Shown here: positions 1-12,200 of the stretch, one piece after another
How the letters are laid out: every line of letters starts with the position of its first letter
How positions within the stretch are numbered: the first letter of the stretch is position 1
NCBI RefSeq assembly: GCF_030445035.2
Contig: NC_080701.1
Span: forward strand, 25,760,798-25,824,797
Origin: Dasypus novemcinctus
Taxonomy: Eukaryota > Chordata > Mammalia > Cingulata > Dasypodidae
Length of the DNA stretch: 64,000 nucleotides
Direction of reading: 5' to 3'
Program-made: the position numbers and the translations under genes
The notes under the pieces: model-generated
The model's input: only the letters and a program-made list of their open reading frames with translations
The model's database searches: none
Told to the model about the DNA's origin: nothing

Positions 1-125
1 TCCAGGCTCTAACTGATCAATCTTGGGGGTGGTTTTCGTGGCACCCACACTCATTTTCACACGTGCAGTTCTGTACTTGGTGCAAGGATATGGTTGCTGT
101 CTTTTAACTTGTTTTCTTTTTACAG

Positions 126-200
126 GATAGCCCTTGCTTTCACGGGGATTAGCCTTCTGGTGGTTGGCACAACTGTGGTGGGATACTTGCCAAATGGGAG
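126..200 (+). CDS. GPAT4: GPAT4 coding exon, second membrane segment
   Basis: The first base completes an Arg codon from the previous, unseen exon. The frame then reads [20 protein letters not shown] and onward, a hydrophobic helix of about 20 residues that anchors the enzyme in the ER just before the catalytic domain. The acceptor follows a pyrimidine tract ending TTTACAG, and the donor is GTGAGT at 201. The exon ends in phase 2 within an Arg codon. The 125 bases to the left are intron. Confidence 0.95.
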
Positions 201-3200
201 GTGAGTAAAGCTCTCCTGACTTTGTCTGAAGGGTTGAAGCCAATGCTCATTGAGAATTGCAGTTCATATACCAGAGTTCAGATGACTTTTTTGGAGACAA
301 CCAAATCCATGAAATCTTAGATGTATAAAATAACCCAATGTAACAATAGTACAACAATAGTTTACCTAGTTTTTTTTACTCCTCTTCATCTGTAACTTTG
401 TTCTTTTTACTCTACAGCCACACCCTCTTCCCATTTTAAAGGAAAATGGGAGAAACCACAAACTTGGAATCTAGGACTCAGATGTTAGCAGATTTTACAG
501 CATTTTGTTTCATTTTAGGCGTTCTGCTATGTTAACAAATAGGGTATAAAAACACGAGAAATATAAGTAGGTATTTTTGAAGAAGAATCTGCTTCTTCTG
601 GAAAGTTCTGGGGCTAACAGACCTCTCCTGCCCAGGCTGGTGAGGAAGTTTGACTCTCTGACCTTTGCTCTGCTTCTTGTTATTGACTGGAGAGGAGAAG
701 AATCTAGGAGACATTTGGCTCAACTATGTGGGAAATTCTAGGCTTATGAATTCTAAATCCACTAACAGAGGGAATTTAAACCATTCTTATCATTTCTTTG
801 TTTCCTAATGCACACTAATATTTATAAAAGTATTTTGTGTAGGCAGTTCAGGCATACCTGGTTTTACTGCTCCTTGCTTTATTGCACTTTGCAGATATTG
901 TGGTTTTTACAAATTGAAGATTTGTAGTGACCCTGCATTGAGCAAATCTGTTGGTGTCATTTTTCCAGCAGCATGTGGTCATTTTGTGTCTCTGTCCCAA
1001 TTTGGCAATTCTTGGAATAATTTAAACTTTTTCATTATTGTTATATCTGTTATGGTGATAGGTGGTCTCTGATGTTACCATTGTAATTGTTTTGGGGCAT
1101 CATGAACCACACACATGCAGGCTTATTCAGTAAATGTGTGTGTTCTGACCACTCCACCGACCAGCTGTTTTTCTGTCTCTCTCCTCCTCCTGGGGCTTCC
1201 TTATTCCCTGAGACACAAGAATATTGAAATTAGACCAGTTAATAGCCCTACAGTCACCTCTAAGTGTTCAAGTGAAAGGAAGAGTTGCACGTCTCTCACT
1301 TTAAGTCAAAAGCTAGAAATGATTAAACTTAGAAAGGCATGTTGAAAGCTGAAGGCCAAAAGCTAGACCTCATGTGCCCAACAGCCAAATTTTGAATGCA
1401 AAGGAAAAGTTTTTTTTTTTCGTTTTTACTGGATACCTGTAAAAAAATTTTTTTAATCATACAACATATTACACAGTATATTTGGTTCATAGTAATGCAT
1501 TCATACAGTATTTGTCCTTTTGTGTCTGGCTTGCTGTGCTCAACGTAATGTCCTCCAGGCTCATCTATGTTATCATATGCTTTACTACTTCATTTCTTCT
1601 TACAGCTGCATTATATCCCATCGTGTGAATAGAATACATGATGTTTATCCATTCATCTGTTGATGGACACCTGGGTTGTTTCCAACTTTTGGCAATTGTG
1701 AATAATGCCACTATGAACATCGGTGTGTAGATGTCTGTTCGTGTCACTGCTCTCCGTTCTTCTGGGTATATACCCAGTAGTGATATTGCAGAGTCACATG
1801 GCAGGTCTATATCCAACTTCCTTAGTAATTGCCAAACAGTCCTTCACAGTGGCTGTACCATTATCCATTTTTCCTAACAGTAGTTAAGTGTTCCTAACTC
1901 TGTACATCCTCTCCAATACTTGTCGTTCGTATCTCTGTCTTTTTAATAGTGGCCATTCTGATAGGTTTGAAATGATATCTCATTGTAATTTTAATTTGCA
2001 TTTCTCTAATCATTAGTGATGTTGAGCATTTCTTCATGTTTTTTTTTTTTTTTTGCCATTTGTATTTCTTCTTTGGACAAATGACTATTCAAGTTTTTTG
2101 CCCATTTTTTAATTGGGTCATTTGTCTTTTTATTGTTGAGTTGTAATATCTCTTTATGTATCCTGGATATTAAGCCTTCGTTGGATATGTGATTTCCACA
2201 TATTTTCTCCATTGAGTTGGCTGCCTTTTCACCCTTTTGACAAAGTCCTTTGAGGTGCAAAAGTGTTTAATTTTGAGGAGGTCCCATTTATCTGTTTTTT
2301 CTTTTGATGACATTGTTTTGTCTGTAAGGTCCAAGAAACCACTACCTACTACAAGGTCTTGAAGATGTTTCCCTACATTTTGTTCTAGTAGTTTTATGGT
2401 TCTGGCTTTTACATTTAGATCTTTTGTCCATTTTGAGTTGATTCTTCTATAGGGAAGTGAGATAGGGGTCCTCTTTCATTCTTTTGGTTATAGATATCCA
2501 ATTGTCCAAGTACCATTTGTTAACTGGGACTGTTCTTTCCCATTAACATTAACTTGGTAAGTTTGTCAAAAACCAGTTGACTGCATAGGTGAGGGTTTAT
2601 TTCTGGGTTCTCAGTTCTGTTCCACTGATTGATGTGTCTATCTTTATGCCAGCACCATGCTGTTTTGAACACTATAGCTTTGTAGTATATTTCAAGGTCA
2701 GGCAGTGAAGTTCCTCCTATGTTGCTCTTCTTTTTGAGAATGCTTTTAGCTATTCAGGTGCACTTTCCCTTCCAAATGAATTTGGTAATTGTGTCTTCTA
2801 ATTCTGTAAAGTAAACTGTTGGAATTTTGATTGGTATTGCATTGAATCTATAAATCAGTTTGGGTAAGATTGACATCTTCACGATATTTTTCCACTCCAT
2901 GAACATGGAATGTCTTTCTATTTGTTTATGTCTTTTAAAATTTCTTTTAACATTGTTTTATAGTTCTCTGCATAAGGTCCTGTACTTTTTTGGTTAAATT
3001 AATTCTTAGGTATCTGAGTCTTTGTTGCTATTGAAAATGGAATTTTCCTCCTGATTTCCTCCTCAGATTGTTCAGTACTAGTGTACAAAAACATTACTAA
3101 TTATTGTGTGTCGATCTTGCATCCTCCCACTTTGCTGAACTCATTTATTAGCTCACGTAGCTTTGTCGTGGATACTTCGGGATTTTTTTTTTTAAGATAT

Positions 3201-6200
3201 ATTTTATTTATTCCCCCTCTCCCCATTGTCTGCTCTCTATGTCCATTTGCTGTGTGTTCTTCTGTGTTTGCTTGTATTCTCATTAGGCAGCTCTGGGAAC
3301 CGATCCTGGGGCCTTCTGGAGTGAAGGAGAGGTGATTATTCTCTTGCGCCACCTCAACTCCCTGTTCTGCTATGTCTTCTTATTTTCTCTCCTCTGTGTT
3401 ACATCGTCTTGCTGCACCAGTTCTCAGCATTGGCTGGCACTCCTACGTGGGGCAGCTTTCCCACACTGGGTGGCATTTCCATGCAGGATGGCACTCCTGC
3501 ATGGGGAGGCCTGCATGGGCCGACACTTTGCATGGGCTGGCTTTGCCCTCACCAGGAGGCCCTGGGCATTGAACCCTGGACCTCCTGTGTGGTAGATGGG
3601 AGCCCATTTGGTTGAGTGACATCCGTTTTCCTCAGGATTTTCTAAGTACAGGATCATGTCTTCTGCAAACAGTGAGAGTTTTACTTTTTCTTTTTCTATT
3701 TTTTTCCTTGTCTCATTGCCCTAGCTAGAACTTTTCTATTACAATATTGAGTAACAGTGGTGACAATGGGTAACCTAATCTTGTTTCTGATCTTAGAGAG
3801 AAAGCTTTCAACCTTTCCTCATTGAGTATGATGTTGGCTGTGGGTTTTTGATATATGCCTTATAGCATAGTAAGGAATTTTCCTTCTATTCCTATCTTTT
3901 GAAGTGTTTTTATCAGAAAAGGAGACTTAATCTTGTCGAATGCCTTTTCTGCATCAATTGAGATGATCATGTGGGTTTTTTTTCCTACAGTTTGTTAATG
4001 TGGTATATTATGTTGATTGATTTTCTTATGTTGAACCAGCCTTGCATACCAGGAATAAATTCTACTTGGTTGTGATGTATACATCTTTGGATATGATTTG
4101 CAAGTATTTTGTTGAGAATTTTTGCATCTATGCTCATTAGATTGGTCTGTAATTTTCTTATAGTATCTTTATCTGGCTTTGGTATTAGAGTGACGTTGGC
4201 TTCATAAAATGTGTTGGGCAGTTTTCCCTCGTCTTCAGTTTTTTGGAAGAGATTAAACAGGATTGGCATTAATTCCTTTTGAAATGTTTGGTAGAATTCA
4301 CCTGTGAAGTCATTTGGTCCTGGACTTTCCTTTGCTGGGAGATTTTTGATGATGGATTCAATCTCCACAAAGGAAAAGTTCTTAAGGAAATTAAAAGTGC
4401 TACTCCAGTGAACACACAAATGATAAGAAAGCTAAACAGTCTTATTGCTGATAGGGAGAAAGTTTTAGTGGTCTTGAAAGAAGGTCATTCCAGCACAACA
4501 TGCCCTTAAGTCAAAGCCTAATCCAGAGCAGGGCCTTAACTTAACTCTTTTCAATTCTTTGAAGACTGAAAAAGGTGAGGAAGCTGCAGAAGAAAAGTTT
4601 GAAGGTAGCAGAGTTTTGTTCATGAGGTGTAAGGAAAGAAACTCTCTCCATAACATAAAAGTGCCAGGTGACACAACAAGTGCTGATGTGGAAGCTGTGA
4701 CAGGTTATCCAGAAGATGGAGCTAAGGTTATTGATGAAGATGGCTACACTAAACAACAGATTTTCAATGTAGACGAAACAGTCTTCTATTGGAAGAAGAT
4801 GCCATCTGGGACTCTTATAGCTAGAGAGAGGTGAAGTCAATGTTTGGCTTCAAAGCTTTGAGGGAGAGGCTGACCCTCTTGTTAGGGGCTAATACAGCTG
4901 GTGGCTTTAGGTTGAAGCCAGTGCTCATTTACGTACCAAAAATTCTAGGGCCCTTAAGAATGATGTTAAATCTGTTCTGCCATCATTCTCTAAATGGAAG
5001 AACAAAACCTGGATGATAGTACATCTGCTTATAACATGGTTTACTGGATATTTTAAGCCTACTCTTGAGACTTACTATTCATTTAAAAAGATGCTTTTCA
5101 AATGTTACTGCTCATTGACAATGTACCTGGTCACCCAAGAGCTCTGATGGAGATGTACAAGACAAATGTTGTGTTCATGCCTAAAACAACATCTCTTCTG
5201 CAGCCGGTGGATCAAGGAATCATTTCAACTTCCAAGTCTTATTCTTTAAGAAATACTTTTCATAAGGCTGTAGCTGCTGCAGATAGGGGTTCCTCTGCTG
5301 GATCTGGACAAAGTCAACTGAAAACCTTCTGGAAAGCTTTCACCATTTTAGAGGCCATTAAGAACTCTTGCGATTCTTGGGAGTAAGTCAGAATATTAGC
5401 AGGAGCTTGGAAGAAGTTGATTCCATCCCTCAGGGATGACTTTGAGGGGTTTAAGGCTTCAGCGGAGGAAGTAACTATGGATATGGTGGAGATAGCAAGA
5501 GAACTAGAATTAGAAGTGGAGCCTGAAGATGTGACTGAATTGCTGCAATCTTATGATAGAATTTGAGCGGATGAGTAATTGCTTCTTATGGATGAGCACA
5601 GAAAGTGGATTCTTGAGATAGGATCCACTCCTGGTGAAGATGATGTGACCATTGTTGAAATGCAAAAAGGACTAAGAATATTATATAAACTTAGTTTAAG
5701 CTGGGTTTGAGAAGATTGACTTCCGTTTTGAAAGAAGTCCTACTGTGGGTAAGATGCTATGAAACAGTATCACATGGTACAGAGAAACCTTTCATGAAAG
5801 GAAGAATTAATTGATGTGGCAAACTTCATTGTCTTATTTTAAGAAATTGCCACAGCCACCCCAGCGTTCAGCAGCCACCACCCTGGTAGTCAGAGCCATC
5901 GTCATAGAGGCAAGACTCTACCAGAAAAAATATTAAGACTCCCTGAAGCCTCAGATGATGGTTAGATTTTTTTTTTGCAATAAAGTATTTGTTAATTAAG
6001 GTATTTACAAATGTTTTTTGAGACAGGATACTATTGCACACTTAACTGACTTGGGTATAGTGCATACATAATTTTTATATGCACTGGGATATCGGAAAAT
6101 TAGTGTGATTAGCTCTATTGCGATTTTACTTTATTGCAGTGATCTGGAACAAACCTTCAATATCTCTGAGGTAAGCCTGTAATAGTTGAATTTTTTGGCA

Positions 6201-9200
6201 TCACCTACTTTTCCTTTCTTCCTCTATGTAAAGCAAATACAGCGATCTTTGTTCTCTTGTTGCAGGTTTAAGGAGTTCCTGAGTAAACATGTTCACTTGA
6301 TGTGTTACCGGATCTGTGTGCGAGCCCTGACGGCCATCATTACCTACCATGACAGGTGAGCCAACTTGATACTGACCCCAAGGGGCACGGTGCTGGTGCA
6401 GAACTGGCGAAATGGAGACTTTGATGACTTTTTAGTTGGAGCTGCTGAAGCTTCTGGGGTGAGGAATAAGTTTCAAATGAAATGTTGTGCTCTAATGTTT
6501 GTTGTTTTGCCTACATTTTAAACCTAGGAAAAACAGACCTAGAAATGGTGGCATCTGTGTGGCCAATCATACCTCTCCTATTGATGTGATCATTTTGGCC
6601 AGTGATGGCTATTATGCCATGGTGAGATATTTCTCTGTTGTTTTCTTGTGCCCAGACTTACTTTAAACAGGTCAGGGCTGGGAGGCTTCTGGAACATTTG
6701 CAGAGTGCTTTCATAAGTGTATAAATATGTAAACATGCTTTTAGGAGTGGGTCCCTACCTGGATTAACTTCTTTGGTTTACTTGCTTTGGGGAATTCTTT
6801 GCAACTTTGATAGGAGGTATTCCAGGCAGAAGCTGCTGTAGGTTACCTTGAGTGTGTTTGAATATTATACTTCTGATGTTTAAGCAGACCGTGGAAAGGG
6901 GTGAAGGATAAGGAGGAGAGGATTTACAGAAGACTGGGTTCACGGGCATTGGACAATCTGCACAGGGACGGACATTTTTACACAGGTCTTGCTCAACTTT
7001 ATTATTTTGTTTTAGGATTTTCAGTTATGTTTTAATTACACATCTCTGCTGTTACTGATTAAGAGAAGAAATTTTAGACTCCGTAATAGAAACCCATGGT
7101 TAGCTATAAAATGTTAGAAGGTGAGAGGGTGAGTCTACTTATCTTGGCATCTAGAGCTTCCTCCCCAGAGTGGGCGGCCTTTGTGTGAGGATTGCTGTCA
7201 CTAATAATTAACTCCTTTTTCTGAGGGTAGGTGGGGCAAGTGCACGGGGGACTCATGGGTGTGATTCAGAGAGCCATGGTCAAGGCCTGCCCTCATGTCT
7301 GGTTTGAGCGTTCGGAAGTGAAAGATCGCCATCTAGTGGCTAAAAGGTAAATCCAACAAAATGTTACTGTTTGGTATGACCAGTTAGTTATATCAAAAAG
7401 TATGCAGAGGAGAACATTACAGAGGCAGCATCTCTCCACAGAGGAATTACAAGTAAGTTTTGCTTTCTTCGCGTGTTCTCACTGTTTTTCACCCCGAGCC
7501 TACCCTGCTTTCATAATAAAAAATTTTTCCAAAACATGGAATGTAAGAAGTATTGAAGCCCTTATATTATTTACTGTTAGTAATGTTTCCTAACCTTTAT
7601 TATTCAGTTGTCCCTGTGCAATAAGCAAAATAGGAACTTTTAGTGCTATTTGGAATTTCAAAATTAATTCATTATCACAAATAAAAATAAGACAGCAGAA
7701 CAAAATATTGCTGTTTTTAAAGTTAAAAAGAAAAGGTAAATCAGGTACAAGTAATGAAGAGAGCTTTGCAATAGACTGAGAAGAGTCAAGACTCAGGATA
7801 AGTGAACCCTCCACGAAATTCTTTTGGTGCTTCTCTCGGGGAGAGAATTTTGAACCAGTTGGACCACAGGTCCAACCCAGCAAGGCTGTGGCGCAGTCGG
7901 GTAACAATGCGAGTTGAGGGTGCTAAATGCGAGGCCTGGTGCCTGGCTCTTTCTTTATTATTCCTAAGTCTGAGCAGTAGCCAAGGACTGTGATTTATGT
8001 GTATATAATTTATACAGTTGCATGAATTACATAGTTGTTACCTAATTTTCCCTGTCCTTACAAGTTTTGTCTTCATAGACTTTTAGGTTGTGGCTTTATA
8101 AAGGATAGTGTCATTTTTCTGAGCTTATTTTATATAACATCTCAAGTACTGTTACAGCTAAATAGGTTATTTATAAATGCAGTTTGAAGATGATGGACAT
8201 GATACTTCCTGGTCCTTAGTTTTATTTTTCTCTTCTAAAGATTGACTGAGCATGTGCAAGATAAAAGCAAACTACCTATCCTCATTTTCCCAGAAGGTAA
8301 GAAGGGGGTTGATCACCTTTATCTCTTTTCAGTGAATACTGTTGGGTCCACTTTAGGTTAGTTGTGGAATTGAAAACTCAGGGGGGATTCAGAATTTGGG
8401 CTAAGAGTGCCACCATGTGAACTTCAAATAGGAATCCCCCCTGTAATATTCCCAACAGAGTCCTCACTGAGACCTCCCAAGTCTGCTGACTGTCTCTGGC
8501 CTTTATCCGGGCAGATGTGTGTTCATCAGGCAAGGTGGTTCTGTCAAAAGAGAATCGGAAGCAGTCTGTTTCGCCCTTTTCTTTTACGTATCCATTCATA
8601 AGTCAGGAATATGTCAGATTTACCCTGTTTGAGAAGCCATTAGAAGAGTTTTGATTATTACACTTACTCTTTAAGGAATTCATAATCTCTGGGGTAGAGG
8701 ACCAAAATGAATGGCATTTTCCTTTGTCTTGCTTTTCAGGAACCTGTATCAATAATACATCAGTGATGATGTTCAAAAAGGGAAGTTTTGAAATTGGAGC
8801 CACAGTTTACCCTGTTGCTATCAAGGTAGGAGTCCTTGGATGGCACGTACTGTTGTTACTGCAGCTACTGTGAACAGGATACAACAGGAGATGGTTAAAG
8901 GAGAAGCTGGTGTCCGTAGTTAGTGCATTGTTCTTCTCCAGTAGAGCAGCTTGGGGGCTGGGCTAAGTGTGCCCAGTGCTAGGGGACGAGAATTGAGATT
9001 TTGTGTAATCTCCATTAAAAGGGACTGAAGGGGAAGCGGCTGTGGCTCCATCAGTTGGGCTCCCATCTACCATATGGGAGGCCCTGGGTTCACGGCCCGG
9101 AGCTTCCTTGTGAAGGCAGGCGCACCCACATGATGCAGAGAGCCGCCGGCCTGGTGCTGCAGAGTTTTGGCCGGCCCGCAAGCACCGCAGAGTGCCTACC

Positions 9201-12200
9201 AGCCCACAAGCACTGCAGAGTGCCAACTGGCCCACAAGCGCTGCAAAGAGCCAACTCAGCAAGGTGATGCAAAAAAGGGAGACTAGCAACAACGCAGAAG
9301 AGTGCACAGCAAACAAACACAGCAGAGGGCAAAACAAGCCGCATGGAGGGGGAGACAAATAAAAATAAATACAGACACAGAAGAATGCACAGCTAGTGGA
9401 CACAGAGACCAGACAGCACACATACAAAAAAGCCGCAAGGGGGGGATATAAAAACAAAAAGCGATGGAAGAGTATTTAAACGGAGATTCTCACCTACACC
9501 AGCGTCACCACCAGATTAAGGATATGGCGAATGCTGCATAAGCTTTATCTTTATCCCCCTTCTTAGCACTTCTTTCTACATAAACATAGCCAAAGGCAGG
9601 CTACTCCACTTGAAAATGTGACTTACTGTAGGGAGTGGGACGTGTGGCTGCGAAGCTGGGTTTGTAGATTTTGGGTACAGAAGAAATAACCTGACTGCTT
9701 TGGTTTGTGGCATCATCTTATATACCAAGAACAGCTCATAAAAATGAATTGGATCTTGAGAATTTATGTAATTTACCCTCCAGTAACTTGTACCTCTAAC
9801 TGTTCACACTCACCTGGAGAGATGGGAATCAGCTTTTTTCCCCTACCTCTGTCACCCTCTTCACATTTATCTGATTTTGTAAATAGGTACATATTATTTC
9901 TAAAAGAACCCCGACCTCACATTGTGATTCTGAAGCAACACAGGCTGTTGTCAGTATGTTTAAAGTACTTAGTTTGAAATCCCAGATCAGGGTAAAACAG
10001 TAAGTAAATTCAAGTCAGTGTTGTGTTTGGAATTCAGTCTCCAGACTTTGGTGGGGCTCTGTTTGCTGTCTGTAGAAATCATTCTTACCTTATTTTTTGA
10101 ACTTGCCAGAACAGCTGGTACAGTTGGAGAAGTGCCCCTCTGGTGAAGCACATGCTTAGCCAAACACTCCCTTTGCTAAAGCCAGGCAGGGGAACAGGGG
10201 CTACAGGGCAGCTAATCGATGGGAGGGCTGCCCAGAGCAGTTGACTGAGGGGGCTGTGTCTGGGAACAGCAAGAGCAAGAAACCTAGTCTGTTAGAAATG
10301 TCTCTGGTGGGTGTAGGAGTGAGGAGCAGAGCCTGTGCTGCCTTGTGCCGCCCTGCCTTCATCTAACGGGAGTCAGACATGTCCCCAGATCCCCAGATGT
10401 GCTCATTCAGAGCAGTGGTTCTTAACCTTTAGCCGGCATCAGCATCGCCTGGAGAGCTTGTTAAAATGCACATTGCTACCGACCACTGCCCCTCTCCAGA
10501 GTTTCTGATTCAGTAGGCCTGGGATGGGGCTCAGAATTTGCATTTCTGACAGGTTCCTGGGCAATGCTGATTGCTGATCAGGGGACCGCACTCTGGAACT
10601 CCACCTTTTTTTGTTAAAAAAAAATTTTTTTTTTTTCATGTACCAGGGCTTGGGTATTGAACCCCTGGACCTCAGATGTGGGAAGCCAGCACTCAACCAC
10701 TGAGGCACATCAGCTCCCCTGGATTGGTGTTTTCATTTGTTTGCTTGGGGTTTTTTGTTTGTTTGTTTTTTCCCCTGGAGGCACTGGGGCCTGAACCCAG
10801 GACCTCCCATGTGAGAAGCAGGTGCTCAACTGCTTGAGCCACACCTGCCCCTCCTCAACCATTTTTTTTTAATTAAAATTATTTATTTTTACAAATTACA
10901 TTAAAAAAATACGAGGTCCCAATCAACCCCACCGCCCCCACCCCCCACTCCCCCCACAGCAACACTCTCTCCCATCATCGTGAGACATCCATTGCACCCA
11001 GTAAGTACATCTCTGAACATCACTGCACCCCATAGTCAATGGTCCACATCATAGCCCACACTCTCCCCCGTTCCATCCAGTGGGCCCTGGGGGGATCTAC
11101 AGTGTCCCGTAATTGTCCGTGAAGCACTATCCAGGACAACTCCACGTCCCGAAAATGCCTCCACATCTCATCTCTTCCTTCCATTCCCCAAACCCAGCAG
11201 CCACCATGCTACCCTTCCCACACCCATTCCACATTTTCTCTGTGGACATTGGATTGGTTGTGTCCATTGCACATCTATGTCAAGTGGGGGCTTAGATTCC
11301 ACATGGATACTGGATGCACTCCTCCTGCTTTCAGTTGTAGACACTCTAGGCTCCATGTTGTGGTGGTTGACCTTCTTCAACTCCATGTAAGCTGAGTGGG
11401 GTCAGTCCAATAAATCAAAGTGTAGGAGCTGAAGTCTGTTGAGGCTCTGGGCCTGGGTGTCTTATTATCAGTCCAGAGATTCAAATCCCCTAGATATATC
11501 TTAAACCCCAGCACCAACTACAATTCCAATAAAGTAGCATGCAAGTCTTGTGGGAAGAGATCCCCTCCGAGTTCAATTCCATCATGTAGAAACACCAGCT
11601 CCAAAGAAGGGCCATCTGCCATGGCAGTGAACCCCATCTGCCATGACCATAGAACCCGTGGGTCTCTTTATCCCTCAAAAGAACCAATACCTAGGGTTGT
11701 ATCTACTTTATCTGTCTCTTAGACTCTGCTCAGTTGTGCATAAGGGCATTCCTTCTGACAACCTCCAGACTCTTTTTTAGAGACTCTTAGCCTTTTAATC
11801 TCATTTCTCCTTTCCATTCCCCCCTTATATTAGGTCAAACAGCATTTTGAAGTCATGTTATTATATGTAGACAGGGATATTCTGCTGATCCGTATTGAAC
11901 CTTTAATTCAAGGTCATTTTCTAGTTGCATCTTCAGCTGGTATGGTAGTGATCCCTCGGTGCCAGAGAGGCTCATCCCCGGGTGTCATGTCCAACATTGG
12001 GGGGAATGCACTGCATCTACATGCTGAGTTTGGCTGTGAGAGTGGCCACATTTGAGTAACATGAAGGCTGTCAGGAGGAAACTCCCAGGCACAGTGCTAC
12101 TCTAGGCCTTGTTCTTATTGCAGATGTATAGGCTCAAAAGCATAGCCATTAGTATCAGGAACCCACTGTTGGGCCCTCCTTCCTTCCTGGTTCTTGCCGT

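Larger units (their letters stand above)
1256..5567 (+). pseudogene. Tigger1 transposase remnant, interrupted
   Basis: Broken frames encode pieces of a pogo-like DDE transposase. A start-region peptide [20 protein letters not shown] lies near 1257. Then come [12 protein letters not shown] (first catalytic Asp, about 4765), [19 protein letters not shown] (second Asp, about 5105) and [17 protein letters not shown]. Stops and frame changes occur at about 1342, 4507, 4834 and 5017, and a 3-kb L1 splits the gene. It is non-functional. Confidence 0.88.
849..6179 (+). mobile_element. Tigger1-like (pogo/Tc1-mariner) DNA transposon, near complete, split by an L1
   Basis: The left end begins CAGGCATACCTGGTTTTA and the right end finishes with GAGGTAAGCCTG followed by TA, so the termini are near-inverted and abut a TA at the right. 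The two halves (849-1411 and 4381-6179, about 2.36 kb) join collinearly at the inserted L1 and read as Tigger1 from end to end by recollection. Tigger1 was active early in placental evolution, so this is an old resident of the GPAT4 intron. It lies in the same strand as the gene. Confidence 0.92.
6356..8239 (+). other. GPAT4 introns of 172, 609 and 894 bases
   Basis: The introns between the exons at 6266-6355, 6528-6621, 7231-7346 and 8241-8296 show no repeat that I recognise and no extra exon. Open frames at 7402-7993 are short and match no family I know. Confidence 0.6.
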
